From NCBI RefSeq assembly GCF_014779555.2, contig NZ_CP094357.1, positions 1,240,001 through 1,304,000 on the forward strand: 64,000 nucleotides of DNA. The letters run 5' to 3'. Made by a program: the position numbers and the translations under genes. The notes below the pieces were generated by a model that was not told the DNA's origin, did no database searches, and saw nothing but the letters and a program-made list of their open reading frames with translations. Position 1 is the first letter of the stretch; each line of letters opens with the position of its first letter. This DNA is from Lysobacter capsici (GTDB lineage: Bacteria > Pseudomonadota > Gammaproteobacteria > Xanthomonadales > Xanthomonadaceae). Shown here piece by piece: positions 18,077 to 26,559 of the stretch.

Positions 18077-20203
18077 TTAGAAACGATGCGACCAGCTTGC
18101 GCTGAACACCCGGCCGCGTCCGGACACGTAGGTGTCGTTGCGCGGCGTGCTCTGCGAGTAGTAGGTGATGTACTGCTCGTCGAACAGATTCTCCACGCCC
18201 AGGTTCAACTGGCCCAGCGGCAGCTTGAAGCGCGCCTGCAGGTCGACCGTGGTGTAGCCGTCGGTGCTGGCCACGCGCACGCCGCGCAGGTCGAAGTCGC
18301 GATCGAGCGCGCGGCTGCCCTGCAGGCGGGTCGACACGGTGTCGCTCCAGGTCTGGTCCCAGAACGCGGTGACGCGGTCGGGGCTGATGTTGATGCCGGG
18401 CAGATCGCTGTCGACGCGGTTGTCGCCGTCGCTGTCGTAGCGCCCGTTGGCTTGCGCATAACCCAGGCCGACCCGGCCGGCGTCGGAGAACTGGAACGCG
18501 ACATTGCCTTCGATGCCGCGGATCTCGGTGCGCTCGCGTACGACGAAATAACTCTGGGTGTTGCGATCGAACGCCAGGCGCGAGCCCAGGTCGGAATCGG
18601 ACCAGTACGCGGCCAGATGCGCGAGCCAGCGGCCGTTGTCGAAGTCCACGCCGATCTCGCGGTTGTCCGACACCACCGGCGACAGATCGACCAGTTGATC
18701 GACGCGCTGGTTCGGCGTGGTGATGCCGCGCAGCACCCGGCCGATGTCGGCGACGGTGTAGCCCTCCGAGTACGAAGCGTAGAACTTCAACGCGTCGGTG
18801 GCTTCGAACACGATGCCGTAGTTGGGCAGGGTTTCGCGGGTCTTGGGCGAGCCGCCTTCGACGAAGCGGCTGCCGCCGGCGTTGGCCGGGATGGTGGTGA
18901 AATCGCCGACTTTCAGCGTGCCGCGCTCATGCCGCACGCCCGCGGTCAGCATCACCTTGTCGGCGACCCACCACTCGGCCTGCACGAACGGCGACCACGA
19001 TTCGTACTGGGTTTGCGGCACCCACTTGTGGCCGGAGACCACCAGTTCCTGATAGGTCTTGTCGCGGTTCCAGTCCAGGCCGCCGGTCACCCGCAGGCGC
19101 TGGTCGAACAGGTTGTCGCGCGACCAGCTGAACTTGCCGCCGGTCTTCTCCGACACGTTCTGCGACTGGTCCCACCAGTGCAGGTCGCGGCCGTCGCGCC
19201 AGAAGTCTTCCCAGTCGGTGGCGCCGTACAGGCCCTTGAAGTCGACCCAGAACAACTGCGCGTTGAAGAAACCGCCGGCCAGTTGCTTGTCGGTGTAATC
19301 CAGCACCAGCGAGGTCGAGCGGTTGCGCGCGCCTTCGCCTTCGCGGCTGCCGCGCGCGGAGGTCGCCAGCTTGCCGGTGCGGATGTCGCCGTTGACGGTG
19401 ATGTAGTCGTTGTTGCCCTGCAGTTCGTAGCGGTTGGCGGTGAGCTGCAGGCGGCGGCGATCGTCGATGTTCCAGCCGGCCTTGGCGAAGAAGTTATGCG
19501 TGCGCGCGTCCATCAGGTCGCCCTGGATGTCGTTGACCGCGATCGCATCGCCGTTGCCATCAAAGTACAGGCCCTCGCTGGCATAGGACGCGCCGCCGAC
19601 GAAGTCGAACGCGCCGCGGCGGGTGCCGAACAGATAGGACGCGCGATAGCCGGTGCCGTCGCTCTGGCTCGGCAACGCGGTGCTGGCGCCGATGCTGAGG
19701 TCCTGGAAGGTCTCGCCGTCCTGGCGCGGCGCGCGCTTGGTGATGATGTTGATGATGCCGCCCGACGCGCCCAGGCCCTGCAGCGCGTTGGCGCCGTGGA
19801 TGACTTCGATGCGTTCGATCATCGCCGGATCGACGGTGTGGCCGTCGCGGCCGCCTTCGCGCAACGGAGTGGACTGCGGCACGCCGTCGACCAGGTACAG
19901 CGGCTTGCGTCCGCGCAGGGTTTCGCCGCCGTTGGTCAGCTTCTGCCGCGAGGGCGAGAACGAGGGGATCAGGTTGGCCAGCACCTGCGAGATGTCCTGG
20001 GTCACCGCGAGCTGCTGGTCGAGCTGTTCGCGGTCGATCACCGTGATCGTATTGGCCAGCGCGGCCTCGGAATTGGGCGTGCGGCTGGTGCTGGCCGAGA
20101 CGGTGACGCGGTCGATGTCTTTGGCATCGGCCTCGGCGGCCTGGGCGACGGGCACGGCGAGCGCGGCCAGCAGGGCGCTGGCGAGGAGCGTAAGGCGGGG
20201 CAT
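18077..20203 (-). CDS. TonB-dependent outer-membrane receptor, probable ferric siderophore type
   Basis: 708 residues. Signal peptide ending AQAAEA, plug domain (about 35-160) with ITVIDREQLDQQ, LRGRKPLYLVDGVPQ and RIEVIHGANALQGLGASGGIINIITK, then a 22-strand barrel ending in Phe (SASWSHRF). The plug and spacing resemble siderophore receptors. The promoter region contains a Fur-box-like sequence and the next gene is a PepSY protein. Specific ligand unknown. Confidence 0.9.
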   Translation of the reverse strand: MPRLTLLASALLAALAVPVAQAAEADAKDIDRVTVSASTSRTPNSEAALANTITVIDREQLDQQLAVTQDISQVLANLIPSFSPSRQKLTNGGETLRGRKPLYLVDGVPQSTPLREGGRDGHTVDPAMIERIEVIHGANALQGLGASGGIINIITKRAPRQDGETFQDLSIGASTALPSQSDGTGYRASYLFGTRRGAFDFVGGASYASEGLYFDGNGDAIAVNDIQGDLMDARTHNFFAKAGWNIDDRRRLQLTANRYELQGNNDYITVNGDIRTGKLATSARGSREGEGARNRSTSLVLDYTDKQLAGGFFNAQLFWVDFKGLYGATDWEDFWRDGRDLHWWDQSQNVSEKTGGKFSWSRDNLFDQRLRVTGGLDWNRDKTYQELVVSGHKWVPQTQYESWSPFVQAEWWVADKVMLTAGVRHERGTLKVGDFTTIPANAGGSRFVEGGSPKTRETLPNYGIVFEATDALKFYASYSEGYTVADIGRVLRGITTPNQRVDQLVDLSPVVSDNREIGVDFDNGRWLAHLAAYWSDSDLGSRLAFDRNTQSYFVVRERTEIRGIEGNVAFQFSDAGRVGLGYAQANGRYDSDGDNRVDSDLPGINISPDRVTAFWDQTWSDTVSTRLQGSRALDRDFDLRGVRVASTDGYTTVDLQARFKLPLGQLNLGVENLFDEQYITYYSQSTPRNDTYVSGRGRVFSASWSHRF

Positions 20204-20243
20204 TGGGGGCGGGGACCTGAAAACTGCGACAGGGTTGGCATGC

Positions 20244-20264
20244 TAATGCGAACCATTCTCAATT
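20244..20264 (-). promoter_or_regulatory. Putative Fur box upstream of the TonB receptor
   Basis: On the minus strand this reads AATTGAGAATGGTTCGCATT, a partial match to the Fur consensus, with the GAGAAT element shared with the stronger box at 28643. It is about 40 bases before the receptor ATG. Confidence 0.6.
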
Positions 20265-20363
20265 TAAAGGCCAGGAGGGTAAGTGGCGGGCGTGCTGGGA
20301 GCCGGGCAGGGCCGGGGGCAGGCAATACGCGGGGGCGGAGAACCAGGCGCAAACCGCCCGAAT

Positions 20364-20535
20364 CCTTCTCCCGCATGCGGGAGAAGGTGGTCCGAAGGAC
20401 CGGATGAGGGGCTTCGGCCGCTGGTTGCCCTCTCCCAACCCCACCCCGCCCCAAACGCACAGCGTTTGGGCGTTCACGGACGCGCGAGCCGATGCCTCGC
20501 AAGCGGCGTCCGCTCACCCCGCAAGCGGGAGAGGG
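20364..20535. repeat. REP-like palindromes after the ribokinase gene
   Basis: CCTTCTCCCGC/GCGGGAGAAGG hairpin at 20364-20387 and a half-palindrome CCGCAAGCGGGAGAGGGG at 20516-20534. The intervening bases contain AAACGC/GCGTTT. Same family as 10650-10734. Confidence 0.65.
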
Positions 20536-20537
20536 GC

Positions 20538-21518
20538 TTAGGAAGGAAAGCGCGCCCGCAAGTCGGCGTCGTTGGGCATCGCCGCCGCCGCGCCCGCGCG
20601 CTCGGTCGACAGACCGGCATAGCGGTTGGCATAGGCGACGTGCTCGCCGAAGGGCCGCTCGCCCGCGCGCGCCAGCGACGCGGCCAGGGCGCCGTTGAAC
20701 GCATCGCCCGCGCCGGTGGTGTCGACGGCCCGCACCGCCGCGGCCGCGACCCGGTAGCAGGCCTGGGCATCGCCGCGCAGCGCGCCGTCGGCGTGCGAGA
20801 CGAAGCAGCCGGATTTGCCGAGGGTCACGATCACGCTGCCGTGCGGCAACAGCGCGCGGCAATGCGCGTGCAACTGCGCATCGTCCAGCGCGGCCAGGGT
20901 ATCGGGGTCGAGTTCGGTCCCGGTCTGCCGGCGCAGTTGCGCGCAGAACTCGGTTTCGTTCGGCGTGATCGCATCGCTCAGCGCCCACAGCTGCGCGCTG
21001 ACGACGGCATCGGCCGGGGCCGGATTGAGCAAGGTCAGCGCGCCGGCCGCGCGCGCCAGCGCGAACGCGGCGGCGGCCGATTCGACCGGCGTTTCCAGCT
21101 GGGTCAGCACCACGTTCGCGGCACCGATCGCCGCGCGGTGTTCGTCGATGAACGCAGGCGACAGCTCCGCGTTCGCGCCCGGGCCGATCACGATGCTGTT
21201 GCGGCCGTCGGCGTCGACATAGATGCCGGCGGTGCCGGTCGGCGCGTCGCTGCGCAGGTCGCGCAGATCGATGCCGTCGGCGCTCGCGAGCGCACGCGCC
21301 CACTGGCCGCCGGCGTCGTCGCCCAGCGCGCACACGAACGCGGTCCGCGCACCGGCGCGCGCCGCCGCGGTGGCCTGGTTGAAGCCCTTGCCGCCGGGGC
21401 CGGTGTGGTAGGTGCCGGCGAGAGTCTCGCCGGGACGCGGCAGCACCGGCAGCGCCCACACGTGATCGACGTTGAACGAGCCGACCACGACGACGTGGCC
21501 GTTATGCGGATCGGTCAT
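20538..21518 (-). CDS. rbsK: Ribokinase
   Basis: 326 residues of the PfkB fold. It phosphorylates ribose (or deoxyribose) to the 5-phosphate in the cytosol. Signatures: VVGSFNVDHVW at the start, GPGGKGFNQA (residues 40-49, sugar binding) and AVDTTGAGDAFNGALA (about 262-277) with the catalytic Asp. It begins 4 bases after the stop of the nucleoside transporter gene, an operon linking nucleoside uptake with use of the ribose moiety. No nucleosidase gene is adjacent. Confidence 0.9.
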   Translation of the reverse strand: MTDPHNGHVVVVGSFNVDHVWALPVLPRPGETLAGTYHTGPGGKGFNQATAAARAGARTAFVCALGDDAGGQWARALASADGIDLRDLRSDAPTGTAGIYVDADGRNSIVIGPGANAELSPAFIDEHRAAIGAANVVLTQLETPVESAAAAFALARAAGALTLLNPAPADAVVSAQLWALSDAITPNETEFCAQLRRQTGTELDPDTLAALDDAQLHAHCRALLPHGSVIVTLGKSGCFVSHADGALRGDAQACYRVAAAAVRAVDTTGAGDAFNGALAASLARAGERPFGEHVAYANRYAGLSTERAGAAAAMPNDADLRARFPS

Positions 21519-21522
21519 GAAC

Positions 21523-22821
21523 TTAAGCGGCGAAGTGGGTCAGTACGCCCGCGATGGTCGCGGTCATGAAGGTGGCGATCGAACCGCCGAGCACCGCGCG
21601 CAGGCCGAACCGCGCCAGGTCCTGGCGACGTTCCGGGGCCAGCCCGCCGATGCCGCCGATCTGGATCGCGATCGAGCTGAAGTTGGCGAAGCCGCACAGC
21701 GCGTAGGTCGCGATCAGGCGGCCTTCCTCGCTGAGCTGGATGCCCGCGACCTTGTTGTTGACGATGTCGGCCAGGTGCGTGTACGCGACGAATTCGTTGA
21801 GCACGACCTTCTCGCCGATCAAGCCGCCGACCACGGTCGCATCGCCCCACGGGGTGCCGATGACCCAGGCGATCGGCGCCAGCACGAAGCCGAGCAGGGT
21901 CGACAGGTCGGTCGGACGGCCGAGCGCGGCGGCCAGGCCGGTCTGCTCGCCCAGCCAGGTCAGCGGCGCGTTGACCAGCGCGATCAGGGCGATGAAGGCC
22001 AGCAGCATCGCGCCGATGTTCAGCGCCAGGCGCAGGCCGTCGCCGGCGCCGGCCGCGGCCGCGTCGATGATGTTGGCGGTGGTCTTCTCGATTTCCATCT
22101 TGACCGTGCCGCGGGTCAGCGGCTCGCCGGTCTCGGGTACGAGGATCTTGGCGATCACCAGGGTCGCCGGCGCGGCCATGATCGAGGCGGCCAGCAGATG
22201 CTTGGCGTAGAACGCCTGCTGGACCGGGTCGCCGGCGCCGAGCATGCCGACATAGGCCGCGAGCACGCCGCCGGCGATATGGGCCATGCCGCCGATCATC
22301 ATCGTGATCAGCTCGGACTCGGTCATCTTCGAAATGTACGGGCGCACGGTCAGCGGCGCCTCGGTCTGGCCGATGAACACGCTGGCGCACACGCTGGTGG
22401 TCTCCGCGCCGGACACGCGCATGACCTTGGTGATCGCCCAGGCCATCGCGCGCACGATCGCCTGCATCACGCCCAAGTGGTACAGCACGCCCATCAGGGC
22501 CGAGAAGAAGATGATCGTCGGCAGCACCTGGAAGGCGAAGATGAAGCCGAATTTGCTGACGTCCATCAGGTCGCCGAAGATGAACTTCGAGCCGGCGCCG
22601 ACGAATTCGAGCACGTGGACGAAGCCCTTGCCGATCGAGTCGAACACGTCCTTGCCGCCGGGCACCAGCAGCACCACCGCGGCGAAGGCGATCTGCAGCG
22701 AGATGCCGATACAGACCAGTTTCCAGTCGACCGCGCGACGCTTGACCGAGAACACCCACGCAATGCCTACGAGCACCGCCAAACCGAACAGGCCGAAGGC
22801 CACGCGCGAAATCGATTCCAC
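21523..22821 (-). CDS. Concentrative nucleoside transporter (NupC/CNT family)
   Basis: 432 residues, polytopic. Family signatures are GQTEAPLTVRPYI (about 149-161), SVFIG just before it, and MTESELITMMIGGMAHIAGGV. Members import nucleosides with H+ or Na+. The start codon is GTG at 22821, preceded by GGGGAGAG at proper distance. Overlap-like spacing with rbsK (4 bases) supports coordinated nucleoside salvage. Confidence 0.93.
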   Translation of the reverse strand: MESISRVAFGLFGLAVLVGIAWVFSVKRRAVDWKLVCIGISLQIAFAAVVLLVPGGKDVFDSIGKGFVHVLEFVGAGSKFIFGDLMDVSKFGFIFAFQVLPTIIFFSALMGVLYHLGVMQAIVRAMAWAITKVMRVSGAETTSVCASVFIGQTEAPLTVRPYISKMTESELITMMIGGMAHIAGGVLAAYVGMLGAGDPVQQAFYAKHLLAASIMAAPATLVIAKILVPETGEPLTRGTVKMEIEKTTANIIDAAAAGAGDGLRLALNIGAMLLAFIALIALVNAPLTWLGEQTGLAAALGRPTDLSTLLGFVLAPIAWVIGTPWGDATVVGGLIGEKVVLNEFVAYTHLADIVNNKVAGIQLSEEGRLIATYALCGFANFSSIAIQIGGIGGLAPERRQDLARFGLRAVLGGSIATFMTATIAGVLTHFAA

Positions 22822-23014
22822 TCAACTCTCCCCGGCGCCGGGGCACCGGCGGCTTTTTGACGTCTAATTAGTCGGCGCAGACTAGAGGCTGGCCGCCTCA
22901 GCGGCAAGCCGCGGCGCAGCGCAAACGCGTTTTAAGCGTTGAAAAGACGCTCGGGCGGTTTTTTGTATGGACGCGGCGGCGGTGATCGCGGCGGTTATTG
23001 CGGGCCGCGGCGGC

Positions 23015-24154
23015 CTACAGATCCCGCGCCACCACCCGGTTGCGCCCGGATTGCTTGGCCCGCTGCAGGCGCAGGTCGGCCCGCCGCAGCAGCCGCGACA
23101 GGTCGCCGCCCTCCTGCGGGAAGGTGACCAGGCCGGCGCTGAAACTCAGCCACAGCGGCTCGGCGCCGCGGCCGGGTTCGAACGGGCGCTCGGCGACCGC
23201 GCGCCGGATCGCGTCGACTTCCTCGAACGCGGTGCCCAGCGGCTTGCGCATCACCAGCAGGAACTCGCCGCCGCTCAGCCGCACCAGCCATTCGCTGGGC
23301 TCGGACTGCTCGCGCAGCACCGTGACCAGGTGGCGCAGGCTGCGGTCGCCGAGGCGATGGCCGTAATCGTCGTTGATGCGCTTGAAGTGGTCCAGGTCGA
23401 TCAGCGCCAGGGTCAGGCTGCCGCCGTCGCGGCGCACCGCGTCGAACAGGCGCGGAATGCGATGGGTCAGCCAGGTCCGGTTCGGCAGCCGGGTCAGGCC
23501 GTCGGTGCCGGACATCTCGATCAGGCGCTGCATCCGGTAGACGATCATCGAGGTCGCCACGGTCATCATCGCCAGCAGCACCAGACGCTGGGTCTGGCTG
23601 CCGACGGTGACCGCGCCGTAATCGCTGGACATCAGGTCCTCGGGCGAGCCGGCGGTGGCGAACACCCACAGCACCAGCAAACCGTACTGGACCAGCGCGA
23701 GCGTGCCGGCGAACAAGGTCACCCGGCCGTCGCTGCGCAGCGCGGTCAACAGGATCGCCAGCAGATAGCCGCACCACACGATCAGGCTGTTGAGTCCGGC
23801 CGGCAGGTGCTGCGCGGCCAGCATCGCCAGCACCAGGGTGGTCGCGGTAACGTCGAACCCGGCGGTGCAGAACGGCAGCCAGCGGTAGCGGCGCTGCCGC
23901 CGCGCCAGCGCCAGCGCCAGTTGCGAGAACACATTGACGAAGATCGCGCCGCCCAGGCCGATCATGGTTTCCTTGACGCTGCCGCCGCCGATCGCGTTGA
24001 GCAGCGGCAACAGCAGCAGCATCGCCGCGAGCACCGCGCGCAGGCGCGCCACCAGCAGTTCGCCGCCGGCGCCGATCTCGAGCATGATTTCGTCCGGCCG
24101 CAACAGCAGCGCCACGATCACGCTGCGCATCCGACCGCCCACGCCTTGGTACAT
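23015..24154 (-). CDS. Membrane GGDEF-domain protein with degenerate SGGEF motif
   Basis: 379 residues. About six hydrophobic segments (40-200) anchor a C-terminal GGDEF domain (about 215-379) with GTDGLTRLPNR and LALIDLDHFKRINDDYGH. The active-site loop reads RLSGGEFLLVMR instead of R-x-GGDEF: the first Gly is Ser and the third-position acidic metal ligand is Gly. No RxxD inhibitory site is obvious. In known diguanylate cyclases that acidic residue is needed for catalysis, so this protein may be a c-di-GMP effector or inactive. Single gene. Confidence 0.85.
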   Translation of the reverse strand: MYQGVGGRMRSVIVALLLRPDEIMLEIGAGGELLVARLRAVLAAMLLLLPLLNAIGGGSVKETMIGLGGAIFVNVFSQLALALARRQRRYRWLPFCTAGFDVTATTLVLAMLAAQHLPAGLNSLIVWCGYLLAILLTALRSDGRVTLFAGTLALVQYGLLVLWVFATAGSPEDLMSSDYGAVTVGSQTQRLVLLAMMTVATSMIVYRMQRLIEMSGTDGLTRLPNRTWLTHRIPRLFDAVRRDGGSLTLALIDLDHFKRINDDYGHRLGDRSLRHLVTVLREQSEPSEWLVRLSGGEFLLVMRKPLGTAFEEVDAIRRAVAERPFEPGRGAEPLWLSFSAGLVTFPQEGGDLSRLLRRADLRLQRAKQSGRNRVVARDL

Positions 24155-24336
24155 CCCGGTTCCCGTTTACGGCCAAGCGCGGCCCGCGGCGAGCATAGCG
24201 CGACCGCGCGCGGGCGAACGTGCCGGCGAATCGTCCGGGCACCGAGGATCGGACCGTTCGATCCGTGCCGGTGGCCGCCGCCAGGCGACGACGGCGCCGT
24301 CTCGGCCGGACGCGGGTGGCGCGAACCGGCCGGCGA

Positions 24337-24927
24337 TCAGCCGATGCCGCGCACCGCCACCCACAGCGCCAGCACCGCGAACACCGCCGCGGCCACGTAG
24401 CGCGCGGTCTTCAGCGGCAGGCGATCGGCGAAGCGGCTGCCGAGCAGGGCGACCGGCACATTGGCCAGCAGCATGCCGATGGTGGTGCCGAAGATCACCG
24501 CCCACAGCGGCTCGTAGCGGGTCGCCAGCAGCACGGTCGCGACCTGGGTCTTGTCGCCGATCTCGGCGAAGAAGAACGCGATGGTGGTGGCGATGAAGGC
24601 GCCGCGCGCGGAGAACTTGGTTTCTGCCTCGTCCAACTGGTCGGGCTTGAGGGTCCACAGCGCGACGGCGAAGAAGCTCGCGGCGACCACCCAGCGCAGG
24701 ATCTCGGGTTTGAGCCACTGCGCGACCAGGGTGCCGAACCAAGCGGCGAGGGCGTGGTTGAGCAAGGTGGCCACGAGGATGCCGGCGATGATCGGCCAAG
24801 GCTTGCGGAAGCGCGCGGCGAGCAGCAGGGCGAGCAACTGGGTCTTGTCGCCGATTTCGGCGAGCGCGACGGTGCCGGTCGACACCGCGGTGGTGACGAC
24901 CGAGGCCGGCAGGTAGGACAGATCCAT
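24337..24927 (-). CDS. GDT1/TMEM165 (UPF0016)-family Mn2+ exporter
   Basis: 196 residues with six helices and two copies of the family signature E-x-GDK-[ST] (ALAEIGDKTQLLAL near residue 22 and FFAEIGDKTQVATV near 119). Members export Mn2+ or exchange Ca2+/Mn2+. The 5' leader carries a Mn2+-sensing yybP-ykoY riboswitch, which strongly supports manganese export. GGAG precedes the ATG at 24927 and lies beside a stem that could sequester it. The related xanthomonad gene has been called mneA. Confidence 0.93.
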   Translation of the reverse strand: MDLSYLPASVVTTAVSTGTVALAEIGDKTQLLALLLAARFRKPWPIIAGILVATLLNHALAAWFGTLVAQWLKPEILRWVVAASFFAVALWTLKPDQLDEAETKFSARGAFIATTIAFFFAEIGDKTQVATVLLATRYEPLWAVIFGTTIGMLLANVPVALLGSRFADRLPLKTARYVAAAVFAVLALWVAVRGIG

Positions 24928-25000
24928 GACAACTCCAGGGTCGGGCATTCGCGTGGACGCGAAGGCGGACGCCACGTGGCCCGACCCGGGTTGCACGCAA

Positions 25001-25172
25001 CGCCTGCCTTCGGTCTTGCCCGTGGTCGCTGCGTGGTCGTCGCCTGGCCTGGGGCCGTGGTTCGATCGCACGCTGGCTGCCGTACATGCGCCATGGCCTG
25101 TGGGCCAAGTGTGTTGACGCATGCCCCCGCGAACCTGGTCGGTGCGCGGGTGGGCTACTCCCCGGAGGAGGA
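25001..25172 (-). ncRNA. yybP-ykoY (Mn2+) riboswitch
   Basis: Minus-strand blocks in order: CCGGGGAGTAGCCC, then GTCAACACACTTGG, then GGGCAAGACCGAAGGCAGGC. These are the conserved junction motifs of the manganese riboswitch. The leader continues to a stem pairing GGGTCGGGC with GCCCGACCC (24937-24988) whose 3' arm abuts the ribosome-binding site, a plausible expression platform. Mn2+ binding is expected to raise exporter translation. Confidence 0.93.
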
Positions 25173-25182
25173 AAGTGGGCGG

Positions 25183-25188
25183 ATTGTA
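25183..25188 (-). promoter_or_regulatory. Putative -10 box of the Mn exporter leader
   Basis: TACAAT on the minus strand, about 12 bases before the riboswitch begins. No convincing -35 box was found. Confidence 0.45.
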
Positions 25189-25227
25189 GCGGCATTCGGC
25201 AGGCGGCGCAGCAAATGAGAAGCTTTC

Positions 25228-25277
25228 GCTTTGGTTGGCGCTTTGGTTGGCGCTTTGGTTGGCGCTTTGGTTGGCGT
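25228..25277. repeat. 12-bp tandem repeat (CGCTTTGGTTGG), about 4 copies
   Basis: Four near-perfect copies in a row just upstream of the Mn exporter promoter. A similar short G/T-rich tandem (GTTGGC) occurs at 33386-33415. Confidence 0.85.
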
Positions 25278-25504
25278 GTAGCGGGGGCGCGAGGTTTCGA
25301 TGGTGGCCGATGTGGCGTAGCCATCGGGGTTTTGACTTTGCCGGATATGGTTTGGAGAGCGCGGCATTGGCGTCTGGTTCCTCGCCGATGCGTAGATTGT
25401 AACGCGCGTTGGCCAAGCACTGCCGAAGGACGACGCGCATGGACGTGCGCCGCGCGCCTATGGACGCACGCCGTGCATTGTTGAACCACGAGGCGACGTG
25501 GCGA

Positions 25505-25910
25505 CATCGCAGCCCCTGTAGGAGCGGCGTCCTACTGGATTTCCTTCGGTCACAAGCCGCGACCGCGCCATGACGACAGCATCGCGATCTACGTCGTGGC
25601 TGTATTTCCGCGGTCGCGGCTTGCGCCGCTCCTACAGATAGGCCATGTGGCTTCGGCTTGTGCCTGAAGCCGCGCAGTTCATCCAGCGCTGCGACGCTTG
25701 TAACTCGCGTTAGTGGCGACATCGCAGCCCCTGTAGGAGCGGCGCAAGCCGCGACCGCGCCATGACGACTACTTCGCGACCTACGTCGTAGCTGTATTTC
25801 CGTGGTCGCGGCTTGCGCCGCTCCTACAGGTAGGCCATGTGGCTTCGGCTTGTGCCTGAAGCTGCGCAGTTCATCCAGCGCTGCGAAGCTCGGAACTCGC
25901 GAGAGCAAAA
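25505..25910 (+). repeat. Direct duplication of a ~215-bp repeat unit
   Basis: Copy 1 is 25505-25719 and copy 2 starts at 25720. Each opens CATCGCAGCCCCTGTAGGAG, contains an inverted TGTAGGAGCGGCG pair, then a shared stretch CCATGTGGCTTCGGCTTGTG and GCGCAGTTCATCCAGCGCTG. Copy 1 has a 23-base insertion (25530-25552) inside its left arm. A diverged related piece lies at about 25378-25500. No gene is supported in this stretch. Confidence 0.85.
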
Positions 25911-26413
25911 GCACACCCGAAGGGCGGCGCACATGGATGTGCGCCGTGCGCCACCGGGACAGGATGTCCCGTGTGGCGCATGCCTGCAGAAGCACCGATC
26001 GCGCGGGCACTTGATTCACAAAAAAGCATTTTTCTTTGGTTACCTTTCTTTTGTTGCTTTAGACAAAAGAAAGTGACCCGCCGCTTCAGCGGCGGAACGC
26101 TTTTGATCCTGCTTGCAGCTTTGAAGCTCTAGAGCTTTTGAAGCCAAAGGCAAGATCAACAGCTTTCGTCCGCAAGCGGCCGAGTTACTTTCTTTTGTCA
26201 AAAGCGACAAAAGAAAGGTAACCAAAGAAAAACGCTTTTCTTTGAATCAAAGGCCCGCACGTGCGTTGCTGACGCGGGCATGCGCCACACGAGACATCCT
26301 GTCTCGGTGGCGCACGGCGCACATCCATGTGCGCCGCCCTTCGGGTGTACTTTTGTTCTCGCTAGTCAGTCGCTTCGCAGCGCTGGATGAACTGCGCGGC
26401 TTCAGGCTCAAGC
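25849..26413. repeat. Large (~565 bp) imperfect inverted repeat
   Basis: Left arm 25849-26074 is closely complementary to right arm 26187-26413, separated by a 112-base spacer. Arms include GGCGCACATGGATGTGCGCC, GGGACAGGATGTCCC and ACTTTCTTTTGT blocks. Both arms can be read as related short peptides containing ACATRDILSRWRTAHIHV, but these are repeat-encoded and lack start signals. The spacer has its own small hairpins (CCGCTTCAGCGG). It may act as a bidirectional terminator or be a mobile repeat placed head-to-head. Confidence 0.88.
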
Positions 26414-26559
26414 CAAGCCAAAGCAAGGCAAAGGCCGAAACCAATACGAATGCCGGCGCCAGCGTAAATGCCGATGCCGATGCAAGACTGGCTTCAATGG
26501 CGACGATGGGTGTCGTCTACGCCGACGGCCCGGCGAAACTGTCGCTACCAGCGATCAAC

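Noticed and set aside
24928-26019. Upstream extension of the Mn exporter reading frame to 560 codons
   Set aside because: The extension runs through the riboswitch and intergenic repeats. The ATG at 24927 with its own ribosome-binding site gives the normal family length.
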